A DNA stretch of 64,000 bases from Rhodoglobus sp. (GCA_025463515.1 JAODAQ010000063.1:32294-96293); one strand, 5' to 3'. Counted from the stretch's first letter, positions 15,877 to 24,610 are shown. Numbers and translations: made by a program. The notes: generated by a model from the letters alone, not told the origin.

Positions 15877-16974
15877 CTAATCTAACGTGGCTGTCGAGGC
15901 GGCCGTTCGTCGCATCTCGACAACCTCCGCCGAAGCACTTAGGAGTTTCTCCACAGACTCGGCTTCGCCCACGCTCACCCGGATGCCGTCGATCAGGGCC
16001 CGCGCGACGATGCCGTGCTTCGCGAACACCTCGGCCGCTTCGGCCGTCAGCCCTCCGGTCGGGAACCACAGGAAGTTGCCCTGCGGCTCGGGAACGTCCC
16101 AGCCCTGGGCGACGATGCCGTCCCAGATCCGCTGCCGCACCGCGTTGAGGGCGGTCACACGCTCGAGAAGCTCTGACTCGTGCTCGAGAGAGGCGATCGC
16201 CGCTCGCTGCGCCAGCTCGGTGACCGAGAGCGGGATGGCCACGGCCCGCGCCGCATCCATCACGTACTCCGAGCCGACCGCGTAGCCGATGCGCAACCCG
16301 GCCAGCCCGTACGCCTTGGAGAAGGTGCGGAGCACGACGAGGTTGGGGTAGTCGTTGATGAGCGCGGCGCCGCGGACGGCATCCGGGTCGGTCATGAACT
16401 CTGTGTAGGCCTCGTCCAGCACGACGAGCACCGTCGGCGGGACCTCGGCCATGAAGGCGACGAACTCGTCGTTGGAGACGACCGTGCTCGTGGGGTTGTT
16501 GGGGCTGCAGACGATCACGAGCCGCGTGCGGTCGGTGATCGCCGCGATCATCGCGGGCAGGTCGTGGCGGTGGTCCGCGGTGTTGGGCACCATCACGGGC
16601 GTCGCGCCCGCAGTGCCCACGAGCAGCGGATAGGCCTCGAAGCTGCGCCACGAGAACACGACCTCGTCACCGGATGCCGCGGCCGCCGTGATGAGCTGCG
16701 CCAGCACCGATACCGACCCGGCGCCGACCTGCAGCCTCTCCGGCGACACCGAGTACCGCTCCCCGAGCAACTCGCGCAGGCGCGCGGCTGACCCTTCCGG
16801 GTACCGGTTGATCGCACTCTCGGAGATCGCCTCGAGCACTGCGGGCAGCGGCGCGTAGGGGTTCTCGTTCGAGGACAGCTTGAACGCATCCTCTGCGGCG
16901 GTGCGGCCCTGGCGGTAGGGCACCATCGACTCGATCTCGGGGCGCAGTCGTACTCTCGGGGCGGTCACGCGCAC
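15877..16974 (-). CDS. hisC: Histidinol-phosphate / aromatic aminotransferase
   Basis: This is a 365-residue class II-type PLP aminotransferase. It shows LSSNENPYAPLP near the N-terminus (the HisC-type NxNP motif), the PLP-binding SPNNPTS, DEAYTEF and the Schiff-base lysine in RTFSKAYGLAGLRIGY. HisC and the related aromatic aminotransferase (Pat) of Actinobacteria cannot be separated by eye. The location outside a his operon and directly upstream of oxoacid dehydrogenase genes makes a Pat-like role plausible. The start is a GTG at 16974; a second GTG lies two codons in. It is divergent from the holin-like gene. Confidence 0.85.
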   Translation of the reverse strand: MRVTAPRVRLRPEIESMVPYRQGRTAAEDAFKLSSNENPYAPLPAVLEAISESAINRYPEGSAARLRELLGERYSVSPERLQVGAGSVSVLAQLITAAAASGDEVVFSWRSFEAYPLLVGTAGATPVMVPNTADHRHDLPAMIAAITDRTRLVIVCSPNNPTSTVVSNDEFVAFMAEVPPTVLVVLDEAYTEFMTDPDAVRGAALINDYPNLVVLRTFSKAYGLAGLRIGYAVGSEYVMDAARAVAIPLSVTELAQRAAIASLEHESELLERVTALNAVRQRIWDGIVAQGWDVPEPQGNFLWFPTGGLTAEAAEVFAKHGIVARALIDGIRVSVGEAESVEKLLSASAEVVEMRRTAASTATLD

Positions 16975-17039
16975 AAGCCTATGACCGGAGGGCCGCGATC
17001 CGTTGCGGACGCCGTGCGGCTCACGGCATAGTTGGGCAC

Positions 17040-17444
17040 ATGAGACTCGTCGTACGCCTGCTGATCAACGCCGTTGCCCTGTGGCTCACCACGCTCATCC
17101 TCAGCCCTCACGTGGCTGTCCTCCCGTTCGCACCGGGCGGCACCCTCGAGACCGTTCTCACGTACCTCCTGCTCGCCGTGATCTTCGGCGTGGTGAACGG
17201 CGTGATCGGCAACCTGATCCGGATCGTCGCCTTCCCGCTGTACATCCTCACGCTCGGGCTCATCGCCCTGATCGTGAACGGGCTTCTCCTGCTCATCGTG
17301 AGCTGGATCTCGGGCCTCATCGGCTTCGGCCTCACCATCGAGTCGTTCTGGTGGGGCGTCCTGGGCGCCCTGGTGCTCGGCGTCATCAGCTGGCTCATCG
17401 GCATCCTGCTCCGGCCCATCATCGGCAAGCCCAAGTCCCGCTAG
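17040..17444 (+). CDS. Phage-holin-family (superfamily IV) four-helix membrane protein
   Basis: This is a 134-residue protein with four hydrophobic segments, including GVVNGVIGNLIRIVAFPLYILTLGLIALIVNGLLLLIVSWI split over two helices. The motif NxxIrpilxxlxlPlxilTlGLfxlviNalll is characteristic of the mycobacterial-type 4-TMS holin family (PF04020). Despite the name most members are ordinary chromosomal proteins of unknown function. No phage gene is near, so I treat it as a housekeeping membrane protein. It is convergent with the hydrolase gene, and the two stop codons overlap by 4 bp. Confidence 0.8.
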   Translation: MRLVVRLLINAVALWLTTLILSPHVAVLPFAPGGTLETVLTYLLLAVIFGVVNGVIGNLIRIVAFPLYILTLGLIALIVNGLLLLIVSWISGLIGFGLTIESFWWGVLGALVLGVISWLIGILLRPIIGKPKSR

Positions 17445-18862
17445 TCCTTCTCGAGTACGCGCTCGAACCGGTAGGCGGTGCTCGATTCGAGCGTCGCCCC
17501 GGCCGTGAACGAGTCGAGCTTCCGGAGGGTCGAGTCGAGCTGCGGCGAACGCGACTCGTCCATGATCTGCGCGGTCTTCAGGTAGTACTCGATGTGGTGC
17601 GACGGCACGGCCCAGGTCTTGTCGATGTTCGTGCCGCCGAAGACGTCGCGGCGGACGAGCACCGCATCCCGGTAGGGCTGCTCGCCGCCCAGCGCGGGGA
17701 CCGGGTCGTCAGCGTGCTCGACAAGCACCGTCGGCACACCAGCGGGCAGTGGAACCTGGCCCGTCGGTCCTCCGAAGGTCAACAGGCCCTGAGTGTTGAA
17801 ATCTCCGGATGCGACAAGCCGCGCCGCGGTACCGCCGCCCTGGGAGAACCCGGTGAACTGCACCGGGTTGTCCTTTCCGATCCCCGCGGCGTCCATGGCT
17901 GCGCGGACCGACGCAACGGACCCGCTCTCCAGTCCAGTCGCGTTGACCACGTTGCTGGTCATGTCCCAGGGCTCCGAGCTCTCGGCGGGGGAGAACGTCA
18001 CGGTCCCGCCGATGTAGACCGAGAACCGGTCGGGCTCGCCCGGCGCCGCAAATCGCTCGATCACGACCTGGGGGCCCGTTTCGCCGAGCGGGCCGTGCGG
18101 CACTCGACTCAGTCGGTCGACGTAGTCCCCCGGTGCACCGAGCAAGGGCTGGTCCCGGGTCTCAACGAGCTTCACAGGGGTCTCGTCGAAGAGGCCCAGG
18201 TTTCTGCCCAGCCCGACGAACTGCCGCGCGCCGAACTCGAACGGCGTGGTGCCCAGGGCCTGCGGGACTCCCGGGGGGACGCGCATCGCCCCCATCAAGA
18301 AGGGACCGAGGCCCTGCATCATGGTGCGGATGATCCCTGCGGAAACTGCACTGTTGAAGACGTGGTTGATCTCACGGACGAAGGGGCTTGCTTTGGGCAC
18401 GCCGCCCTTCTCGAACGAACCGCCCACGAGACCTCCGAGGCCCCCCGCGAGTTGGATGCCCGCCCACGCGGCAAGCCCCAGGCTGCAGGCCAGGGTCGCT
18501 CCCATGACGAGCCCGGGCATCAAGTACCCCACCAACTGCGCCGCTGAGGACTGGACGTACCGCACGCCCTCGGCGACCATTCGCTCGTTCACCTCGTAGC
18601 TCTCGGCTGCGGTTGCCAGGAATGTCGCAAGGAGGTCGGCCCGTTGCGAGACGGCCCTCAGGTTGTGCGCCGCGAGGTCGATGTCGACCCGCGCCTGCCC
18701 GCCGTGGAAGGACCCGGGAGTGAGCGGGGCCTCCAGCTGGGCGAGAACCGTGGCCATCGCGCTGGATTCACCGCCGAGCTGCTTCAGTTGGTCGCCTGCT
18801 GCGTGCAGATCCTCGGTCGATACCGCGGTAGTGCCACCGGAAATGTCGAGGTCGTCAGGCAC
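17441..18862 (-). CDS. WXG-like helical N-terminus plus alpha/beta-hydrolase domain (putative secreted lipase/esterase)
   Basis: This is a 473-residue protein. Residues 1-105 are helical and resemble ESX/LXG-type targeting regions (LHAAGDQLKQLGGES, FHGGQARVDIDLAAHNLRAV). Residues 108-148 are a hydrophobic, glycine-rich segment (LVGYLMPGLVMGATLACS). Residues 150-280 match nothing I recognise. Residues 280-425 form an alpha/beta-hydrolase core: the nucleophile elbow GFSQGG (Ser340), an acidic pair HADDP (Asp385/386) and His422/423 complete a plausible triad. Its start overlaps the stop of the small WXG100-like gene upstream by 8 bp. There is no signal peptide. This arrangement suggests export as a pair by a type VII-like system, none of which is in the window. 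Confidence 0.6.
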   Translation of the reverse strand: MPDDLDISGGTTAVSTEDLHAAGDQLKQLGGESSAMATVLAQLEAPLTPGSFHGGQARVDIDLAAHNLRAVSQRADLLATFLATAAESYEVNERMVAEGVRYVQSSAAQLVGYLMPGLVMGATLACSLGLAAWAGIQLAGGLGGLVGGSFEKGGVPKASPFVREINHVFNSAVSAGIIRTMMQGLGPFLMGAMRVPPGVPQALGTTPFEFGARQFVGLGRNLGLFDETPVKLVETRDQPLLGAPGDYVDRLSRVPHGPLGETGPQVVIERFAAPGEPDRFSVYIGGTVTFSPAESSEPWDMTSNVVNATGLESGSVASVRAAMDAAGIGKDNPVQFTGFSQGGGTAARLVASGDFNTQGLLTFGGPTGQVPLPAGVPTVLVEHADDPVPALGGEQPYRDAVLVRRDVFGGTNIDKTWAVPSHHIEYYLKTAQIMDESRSPQLDSTLRKLDSFTAGATLESSTAYRFERVLEKD

Positions 18863-19112
18863 CGCGGAGCTCCTCGGCGAGTGCGAGCATCGTGCTCTGC
18901 TGCGCGTAGCTCACGATCTCGAGCACGGAGTCGATGTCGGACCCGAGCGCGAGCACCGCGTGGTCGTACAGACGCCGCGCCTCCCCGTCCCAGAACGTGG
19001 CCTTCGCGGGGACCAGCTGCCTCCGCACCCATGAGAGGCGCTCGAGCACGGCGGAGAGTTGTCGGAGTTGGGCTTCTAGGGCGACTGTTGCCGTGGCATC
19101 CGTGGCGATCAT
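18855..19112 (-). CDS. WXG100-like small helical protein
   Basis: This is an 85-residue protein, MIATDATATVALEAQLRQLS and so on, predicted as two helices joined at W41-D42-G43. That W-x-G turn in the middle of a protein under 100 residues is the defining feature of WXG100 (ESAT-6-like) proteins. YDHAV follows the turn; the canonical C-terminal YxxxD/E export motif is not clear. The ATG at 19112 is chosen; a GTG two codons upstream (19118) is equally possible. It overlaps the hydrolase gene by 8 bp, so they are translated together and may form a heterodimer. A perfect palindrome (19146-19161) lies upstream. Confidence 0.55.
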   Translation of the reverse strand: MIATDATATVALEAQLRQLSAVLERLSWVRRQLVPAKATFWDGEARRLYDHAVLALGSDIDSVLEIVSYAQQSTMLALAEELRGA

Positions 19113-19145
19113 TCTCACGAGGGTGGCCCGAACGGCGGTGTGACG

Positions 19146-19161
19146 GCCGCCAAGTGGCGGC
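19146..19161. promoter_or_regulatory. Palindrome in the divergent region upstream of the WXG-like gene
   Basis: GCCGCCA-AG-TGGCGGC is a perfect 7-bp inverted repeat with a 2-nt centre. It lies about 30 bp upstream of the WXG-like gene and 64 bp upstream of the phosphatase gene, a suitable place for an operator. The GC-rich arms make a chance palindrome possible. Confidence 0.3.
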
Positions 19162-19224
19162 ACTGGGGAGAGCCACTCAGAACCCGGTCGTGGTGAGGAG
19201 GGGAATCTGCGGGACAATGATGCA

Positions 19225-19749
19225 ATGAGCTTCGAGCGCACTTTCGACGAGTCCGCGCTCTTCAGGATCTGTTTCGTGTGCACGGGAAACATCTGCCGCT
19301 CCCCGATGGCCGAGACGGTCTTCAAGAGCCTCGTCAAGAAGGCGGGGCTCGAGGGCAGTGTCGCGGTGCTCTCCGCAGGCACCGGCGACTGGCATGTGGG
19401 CGAGCCCTCCGACGATCGCACGCTCGCCGCCCTCAGCTCCCGCGGCTACAACGGCTCGGGCCACCGCGGCCGGCAGTTCGACCCCGAGTGGTTCGCGAAC
19501 CTCGACCTCGTCGTCGTGTTCGACCGGAGCCAGGAGCGGATCCTCAGCACGTGGGCCACCACGGAGCAGGATCGCTCGAAGGTGCAGCTGCTGCTGTCGT
19601 TCGACAACGAGCAGGCGCCGCTGAGCGACGTGCCCGACCCGTACTATTCCGATGCCGCCTTGTTCGACCAGGTACTCACCATGATCGAGCGCGCGTGCGC
19701 AGCACTCTTCCGGCAGATCACGCCGGGAATCCGACAGGGAGTCTCATGA
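19225..19749 (+). CDS. Low-molecular-weight protein tyrosine phosphatase
   Basis: This is a 174-residue cytoplasmic phosphatase. The P-loop CTGNICRS has the nucleophile at C19 and arginine at R25 (CX5R), placed at the N-terminus as the family requires. The general acid Asp lies in DVPDPYY near residue 140, and the Tyr pair after it is typical. It removes phosphate from tyrosine residues or may act in arsenate or polysaccharide control. The N-terminus is about ten residues longer than usual. purB begins at the last base of its final sense codon (ATGA overlap), so the two are co-transcribed. Confidence 0.9.
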   Translation: MSFERTFDESALFRICFVCTGNICRSPMAETVFKSLVKKAGLEGSVAVLSAGTGDWHVGEPSDDRTLAALSSRGYNGSGHRGRQFDPEWFANLDLVVVFDRSQERILSTWATTEQDRSKVQLLLSFDNEQAPLSDVPDPYYSDAALFDQVLTMIERACAALFRQITPGIRQGVS

Positions 19750-21131
19750 GCCCACTGCCCGAACAGCCACTCAGCCCCCTCGACGGGCGCTACCGCCCGC
19801 TCGTCACGGCGCTCGGAGACCACCTCTCCGAGGCCGGGCTCAACCGCGCGCGGGTGCGCGTCGAAGTCGAGTGGCTGCTGTACCTCACCGACCACGAGCT
19901 CTTCGGCTCGCACCGTCTCGACCACGAGCAGGCGCGGCAGCTGCGGGAGTTCGCCTCGGAGTTCGGCCAGCCCGAGATCGACGAGCTCGCCCGGCTGGAG
20001 GCGACGACCCGCCACGACGTCAAAGCCGTCGAGTACCTGGTGCGGGCCAAGCTCGCCGAGCTGGGACTGACGGGCATCTCCGAGCTCACCCACTTCGCCG
20101 CGACGAGCGAGGACATCAACAACCTCTCCTACGCGATCACGATCAACGCGGCCGTCCGCGAGGTCTGGATGCCGAAGTTCCGGTCGGTCATCGACGCGCT
20201 GCGCTCTCTGGCGGTCGAGCACCGGGATGCCGCGATGCTCGCGCACACGCACGGCCAGCCCGCGACACCCACGACCATGGGCAAGGAGTTCGCCGTCTTC
20301 GTCCACCGGCTCGAGCGCATCGCGGGCCGGATCGACGCCGTCGAAGTGCTCGGCAAGTTCAACGGCGCCACGGGCACGTACTCGGCCCACCTCGCAGCGG
20401 ACCCCACCCAGGACTGGCCGACGATCTCCCGCGAGTTCGTCACGAGCCTCGGTCTCGAGTGGAACCCGCTCACGACCCAGATCGAGTCGCACGACTGGCA
20501 GGTCGACCTGTACCAGTCGATGAGCCACGCGTGCCGCATCCTGCACAACCTGTGCACCGATATCTGGTCGTACATCTCCTCCGGCTACTTCCGGCAGATC
20601 CCTCAGGCCGGCGCCACCGGCTCGTCGACCATGCCCCACAAGATCAACCCGATCCGGTTCGAGAACGCCGAGGCCAACCTCGAGCTGTCGAGCGCGCTGC
20701 TCGAGTCGCTCGCGCAGACCCTCGTGACCTCCCGACTGCAGCGCGACCTCACGGACTCGACGACGCAGCGCAACATCGGCGTCGCGTTCGGCCACTCGGT
20801 GCTCGCGTTCGAGAACATCGTGCGGGGCCTCCAGGAGATCGACCTCGACCTGGGCAAGCTCGCGGCCGACCTCGACGGCAACTGGGAGGTGCTCGGCGAG
20901 GCCATTCAGACGGTCATCCGTGCCGAGGTCACCGCCGGTCGCAGCTCGATCGCCGACCCGTACGCTGTGCTCAAGGAGCTCACTCGTGGCAAGCGCATCG
21001 GCCAGGCCGACCTCGTCGAGTTCATCGACGGTCTCGACATCGGCCAGGAGGCCAAGGACCGCCTGCGCGTCATGACCCCCGCGGCCTACGCCGGGCTCGC
21101 GTCGCAGCTCGTGGACTACCTCGACGCGTAG
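19746..21131 (+). CDS. purB: Adenylosuccinate lyase
   Basis: This is a 461-residue enzyme of purine synthesis that splits SAICAR and adenylosuccinate, releasing fumarate. The family signature GSSTMPHKINPI is near residue 298, the catalytic-His regions are TSEDINN and HTHGQPATPTTMGKE, and the N-terminus LSPLDGRY is typical of the E. coli-type PurB. The ATG at 19746 overlaps the phosphatase stop codon; the longer open frame upstream lies over the phosphatase gene in another frame. The rest of the purine genes are not in the window. Confidence 0.95.
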   Translation: MSPLPEQPLSPLDGRYRPLVTALGDHLSEAGLNRARVRVEVEWLLYLTDHELFGSHRLDHEQARQLREFASEFGQPEIDELARLEATTRHDVKAVEYLVRAKLAELGLTGISELTHFAATSEDINNLSYAITINAAVREVWMPKFRSVIDALRSLAVEHRDAAMLAHTHGQPATPTTMGKEFAVFVHRLERIAGRIDAVEVLGKFNGATGTYSAHLAADPTQDWPTISREFVTSLGLEWNPLTTQIESHDWQVDLYQSMSHACRILHNLCTDIWSYISSGYFRQIPQAGATGSSTMPHKINPIRFENAEANLELSSALLESLAQTLVTSRLQRDLTDSTTQRNIGVAFGHSVLAFENIVRGLQEIDLDLGKLAADLDGNWEVLGEAIQTVIRAEVTAGRSSIADPYAVLKELTRGKRIGQADLVEFIDGLDIGQEAKDRLRVMTPAAYAGLASQLVDYLDA

Positions 21132-21154
21132 TCAGCCGCACGGCGAGCCCTGGC

Positions 21155-21424
21155 TCAGTGCCCCTTCGGCTCCTGGCCGCGGTCCTGCTCGTCTGCATCC
21201 TGGGCGAGCAGGTCGAGCTCCTCGTCCTTGTCCGGCCGCACCGCGAGCGACAGCATCGCGAGGCCGACGAGCGAGACGATGAAGGCGATGCCGGCGAAGA
21301 TGAGTGCGAGCACTGCCTCGCGGGTCGACATCAGGACGACGAGGCCGACGAAGACGGCGAAGATGCCCGAGAGGCCGAGGAGCTCGACCGGGCGAGTGCG
21401 GTCGCGGCGGCTGGGGGCGGCCAC
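21155..21424 (-). CDS. Small two-helix membrane protein
   Basis: This is an 89-residue protein. A basic N-terminus (APSRRDRTRP) precedes two hydrophobic helices (about 15-33 and 38-60), and the C-terminal 25 residues are strongly acidic (DKDEELDLLAQDADEQD). No domain is recognised. The start codon at 21424 overlaps the stop codon of the upstream membrane-protein gene, so the pair forms a two-gene operon. It is convergent with purB. Confidence 0.65.
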   Translation of the reverse strand: MAAPSRRDRTRPVELLGLSGIFAVFVGLVVLMSTREAVLALIFAGIAFIVSLVGLAMLSLAVRPDKDEELDLLAQDADEQDRGQEPKGH

Positions 21425-22026
21425 TACGCGCCGGCCTTGACGGCGGCGGCGGACGTGGCCCAGCGAAGCGAGAGCCCCGCGATCACGAGGTAGACCCCGA
21501 GGATCGCCCAGTAGGCACCGAGCGTGCCGACCACGATGACGGATGCGGTGAGCACGCGCTGCACCTCATCCGGACCGGTGAACGACTGGGAGAAGCCCGG
21601 GGGCACGAGCAGCACCACGATCGCGAGGAGCGCGGTGAGCGCGCCGACGAACACCCAGTCGCGCGAGGAGCTGCTGCGGCCCCGGCTGCGCAGGCCCAGG
21701 TAGAGCTCGAGGAATCCGGTGATCGCGGCGAACGCCGTCAGAAGGAACACGAAGAACGGCAGCCCGGCACTCGGGATGGCCAGCGACACGATGCCGGCGA
21801 GGATCGAGAGGATGCCCTGGGCGAAGGTCACGGAGCGCACGACGCCCTTCGAGCCGAGACGCAGGGCCGAGGCAGTGAGCACGGCGCCGACCACGACGGC
21901 GTAGATGCCGAAGGTCACGAGGCCGAGCGGTGCCGAGTGGTCTGACGAGAAGGTGATGACCGCCGCGAGCACGAGAGCGGGGACCGCTCGCGCGAGAGGC
22001 ACGTACCAGGGCGTTGCGGCTTCCAC
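21424..22026 (-). CDS. DUF308 / HdeD-like membrane protein
   Basis: This is a 200-residue protein with six hydrophobic segments in pairs, including FAQGILSILAGIVSLAIPSAGLPFFVFLLTAFA, which resembles the repeated helical hairpin GxxxIxxGixxlxxP of HdeD/DUF308 proteins. The family is linked with acid stress in enterobacteria, but its actinobacterial role is unknown. The GTG at 22026 is the start. Its gene is 9 bp downstream of the dnaB stop codon, so it may be read from the dnaB transcript. It is coupled to the 89-residue protein gene. Confidence 0.6.
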   Translation of the reverse strand: MEAATPWYVPLARAVPALVLAAVITFSSDHSAPLGLVTFGIYAVVVGAVLTASALRLGSKGVVRSVTFAQGILSILAGIVSLAIPSAGLPFFVFLLTAFAAITGFLELYLGLRSRGRSSSSRDWVFVGALTALLAIVVLLVPPGFSQSFTGPDEVQRVLTASVIVVGTLGAYWAILGVYLVIAGLSLRWATSAAAVKAGA

Positions 22027-22035
22027 CGGATCAGT

Positions 22036-23424
22036 CTACGAGCCGGGCGGGAGGTCGACGAACCGCGAGAAGTGGCCGTGGAACCCGACGGTCACCGTGC
22101 GGGTCGGTCCGTTGCGGTGCTTGGCCACGATCAGGTCGGCCTCGCCGGCCCGCGCGTTGTCTGCCTCGTACGCGCTCTCGCGGTGGAGCAGGATCACCAT
22201 GTCGGCATCCTGCTCGATCGAGCCCGACTCGCGGAGGTCGGAGAGCGCGGGCTTCTTGTCGGCGCGCTGCTCGGGGCCACGGTTCAGCTGGGAGATCGCG
22301 ATGACCGGCACACCGAGCTCTTTCGCGAGCAGCTTGAGCGCACGCGAGAACTCGCTGACCTCCTGCTGGCGCGACTCGACCTTCTTGCCGCTCGTCATGA
22401 GCTGCAGGTAGTCGATGATCACCATCTTGAGGCCGACCTTCTGCTTGAGGCGGCGGCACTTCGCGCGGATCTCGACCAGGGTCATGTTGGGGCTGTCGTC
22501 GATGTAGAGCGGGGCGTCGTTGATGCGGCCGCGGGTCTGGGCGATGGTCGTCCAGTCGTTGGCGTGCACGGTGCCCTTGCGCATGTGCTGCAGGGGCACG
22601 GATGCCTCGGCCGACAGCAGGCGCATCGCGATCTCGCTGCGGCCCATCTCGAGGGAGAACACGATCGTGGGCAGGTCGTGCTTGATCGCGGCAGCCCTGG
22701 CGATGTCGAGGCCGAGCGTCGACTTTCCGATGGCGGGGCGGGCGGCGATGATGATCAGCTGGCCGGGGTGCAGGCCGTTGGTGAGCTCGTCGAGCTCGGC
22801 GAAACCGGTGGGGACGCCGACCATCTGGCCGTCGCGGCCCCGCGCTGCCTCGATCTCGTCGATGGCGGTCGTGACCGCCTCGGTGAGGGGGACGTAGTCC
22901 TCGCTCTCGACACCGCCCGTGACGGCGTAGATCTCGGCCTGCGCATTGTTGACGAGGTCGACGACCTCGCCCTCGCTCGCGTAGCCCATCTGCACGATGC
23001 GGGTGCCGGCCTCGACGAGGCGGCGGAGCACAGCCTTCTCGGCGACGATGGTCGAATAGAACCCGGCGTTGGCGGCGGTCGGCACGAGCGCGGTGAGAGT
23101 GTGCAGGTACTCGGCGCCGCCGGCGCGCGTGAGCTCGCCGGTCTTGGTGAGCTCGTCGGTCACCGCAATGACGTCGGTGGGCTCGCCGTGCGAGTACAGC
23201 GTCATGACGGCGTCGAAGATCGTCTCGTGCTTCGGGATATAGAAGTCGATACCGCGGACGGTCTCGATGACGTCGGCAACGGCATCCTTGCTCAGGAGCA
23301 TGCCGCCGATGGCACTCTGCTCGGCGAGAAGGTCGTGCGGGGGAACGCGGTCGCCGCGGGAGTCGGGTCGGCCCTCGCCTGACTGCCGCTGGTCGCCAGC
23401 GAGCCCCAGGTGCGCGATCGACAT
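22036..23424 (-). CDS. dnaB: Replicative DNA helicase
   Basis: This is a 462-residue hexameric helicase that unwinds DNA at the replication fork. The N-terminal primase-interacting domain begins PPHDLLAEQSAIGGMLL, and the RecA-like domain follows a linker near residue 175. The Walker A is ARPAIGKSTLGLDIA (about 220), the Walker B region is VVIIDYLQLM, and the C-terminal motif is SDLRESGSIEQDADMVILLHR. No intein interrupts the Walker motifs, in contrast to several mycobacterial dnaB genes. The length is normal. It lies downstream of the rpsF-ssb-rpsR-rplI operon, separated from rplI by a terminator and a 420-bp gap. Confidence 0.96.
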   Translation of the reverse strand: MSIAHLGLAGDQRQSGEGRPDSRGDRVPPHDLLAEQSAIGGMLLSKDAVADVIETVRGIDFYIPKHETIFDAVMTLYSHGEPTDVIAVTDELTKTGELTRAGGAEYLHTLTALVPTAANAGFYSTIVAEKAVLRRLVEAGTRIVQMGYASEGEVVDLVNNAQAEIYAVTGGVESEDYVPLTEAVTTAIDEIEAARGRDGQMVGVPTGFAELDELTNGLHPGQLIIIAARPAIGKSTLGLDIARAAAIKHDLPTIVFSLEMGRSEIAMRLLSAEASVPLQHMRKGTVHANDWTTIAQTRGRINDAPLYIDDSPNMTLVEIRAKCRRLKQKVGLKMVIIDYLQLMTSGKKVESRQQEVSEFSRALKLLAKELGVPVIAISQLNRGPEQRADKKPALSDLRESGSIEQDADMVILLHRESAYEADNARAGEADLIVAKHRNGPTRTVTVGFHGHFSRFVDLPPGS

Positions 23425-23846
23425 TCGTTCCCTCCCCGTGGACGACGGTACGCCTCAGTTGTAAACCCGGCGACCGACACACCGGGCCCACATCAGTGGC
23501 TCAGCCCGCCTCCGTCGACCGGGACTGCCCCACGATAGGGACGGCCGGGACGGCCTGACAACAGCCCCTGTGGATGGTCCTGTGGGAAACCGGCGGGAAA
23601 CGCCGGGGCCCGTGTGAGCAACCTGTGGAATTGCCTGTGCACTTGAAGGTTGTTTCGGGCGCAATATCGCGCTTGACCTGCTTTTTTAGTTATACACCCA
23701 TGTGTGTAGAAACATGTTTGAAGTGAGGGTTGAGGGTTGTGCCCATTTGCCGCCTCCTGTGCACAAAGGTGGGGGTAACCGGCCTTAAAAGCAACAACGG
23801 CGGGGATTTCTCCCCGCCGTTGTCTGCCCCAATAAGGGGGGTGAAG
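23425..23846. other. 422-bp gene-free region between dnaB and rplI
   Basis: This region holds the rplI terminator (23787-23822) and an AT-rich stretch (23640-23720) with several short inverted motifs such as TACACCCATGTGTGTA. It also has a few DnaA-box-like words (TGTGGATGG at 23569, TGTGGGAAA at 23581) that differ from the consensus at two positions. The dnaB promoter must lie here. I see no coding potential on either strand. Confidence 0.5.
23787..23822 (-). terminator. Intrinsic terminator of the rpsF-ssb-rpsR-rplI operon
   Basis: On the minus strand a perfect 12-bp stem, CAACGGCGGGGA / TCCCCGCCGTTG, closes on a GAAA tetraloop and is followed by TTGCTTTT. It begins 25 bp past the rplI stop codon. 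Stem, stable loop and T-rich tail make it a strong Rho-independent terminator. Confidence 0.85.
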
Positions 23847-24299
23847 CTACTTCGCTGCAACCACCTGGAGGGTGATCGTCGCGACGAGGTCGTCGCGCAG
23901 GCGCACGGTGGCCTCGTGCTCACCGGTCGCCTTGATGGGCGAGGTGATCTCGATCTTGCGCTTGTCGACCGAACCGAGACCAGCGGCTGCGACGGCATCC
24001 GCCACGTCCGAGGTCTTGACCGAGCCGAACAGGCGACCGCCCTCGCCCGCCTTGACGGTGAGCTTGACGGTCGTGGCCTGGAGGCGAGCCTTCAGGTCCT
24101 GGGCCTCTTCGAGGGTGGCGTGCTCACGCGCGGTGCGTGCTGCCTTGATGGACTCGATCTGCTTTTCGCCACCGCGAGTCCACGCCACGGCGAAGCCCTG
24201 GGGGATGAGGTAGTTGCGAGCGAAACCGTTCTTGACGTCGACGACGTCGCCGGGGGCACCGAGACCGGTGACCTCGTGCGTGAGGATCAGCTTTGACAT
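23847..24299 (-). CDS. rplI: 50S ribosomal protein L9
   Basis: This is a 150-residue L9. The N-terminal RNA-binding domain [38 protein letters not shown] contains the L9 signature G-x-x-G-D-x-V-x-V-x-x-G-x-x-R-N-x-L-x-P. A long central helix and the C-terminal domain follow. It is the last gene of the S6-SSB-S18-L9 operon, 12 bp after rpsR, and is followed by a strong terminator. Confidence 0.96.
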   Translation of the reverse strand: MSKLILTHEVTGLGAPGDVVDVKNGFARNYLIPQGFAVAWTRGGEKQIESIKAARTAREHATLEEAQDLKARLQATTVKLTVKAGEGGRLFGSVKTSDVADAVAAAGLGSVDKRKIEITSPIKATGEHEATVRLRDDLVATITLQVVAAK

Positions 24300-24311
24300 T
24301 GTCGATACTCC

Positions 24312-24575
24312 TTAACGGCCCGAGCCGGCGTAGGGCAGCAGTGCCATCTCACGGGCGTTCTTGACGGCCGTGGCGATGAGGCGCTGCTCCTGCACGGAGA
24401 CACCGGTGATACGACGGGCGCGGATCTTTCCGCGCTCCGAGATGAACTTGCGAAGCGTCGCGACATCCTTGTAGTCGATGACGCCCACGCGGATCGCCTT
24501 GGCCGGGGCGGCGTTCTTGCCGTCCTTGCCCTTGCGGATGGGCTTGCGGCGGTCGCCGCTGCTCTTTCCTGCCAT
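24312..24575 (-). CDS. rpsR: 30S ribosomal protein S18, cysteine-free form
   Basis: This is an 87-residue S18. The core [51 protein letters not shown] is diagnostic. The N-terminal basic extension ([25 protein letters not shown]) lacks the CxxC found in zinc-binding S18, so it is a zinc-independent form. It binds next to S6, whose gene starts the operon. It is 12 bp upstream of rplI. Confidence 0.96.
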   Translation of the reverse strand: MAGKSSGDRRKPIRKGKDGKNAAPAKAIRVGVIDYKDVATLRKFISERGKIRARRITGVSVQEQRLIATAVKNAREMALLPYAGSGR

Positions 24576-24610
24576 GAGTTGCTATTCCTTTAAGTAAGTT
24601 CGGGGCGCCC

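Noticed and set aside
17040..17444. Holin-family protein as a sign of a prophage
   Set aside because: The family name is historical and members are ordinary chromosomal membrane proteins in Actinobacteria. No phage structural, lysis or integrase gene lies near.
22036..23424. Intein in DnaB
   Set aside because: The protein is 462 residues with uninterrupted Walker A and B segments.
23425..23846. Second replication origin before dnaB
   Set aside because: The DnaA-like words there differ from the consensus at two or more positions and are few. The stretch is better explained as the dnaB promoter region plus the rplI terminator.
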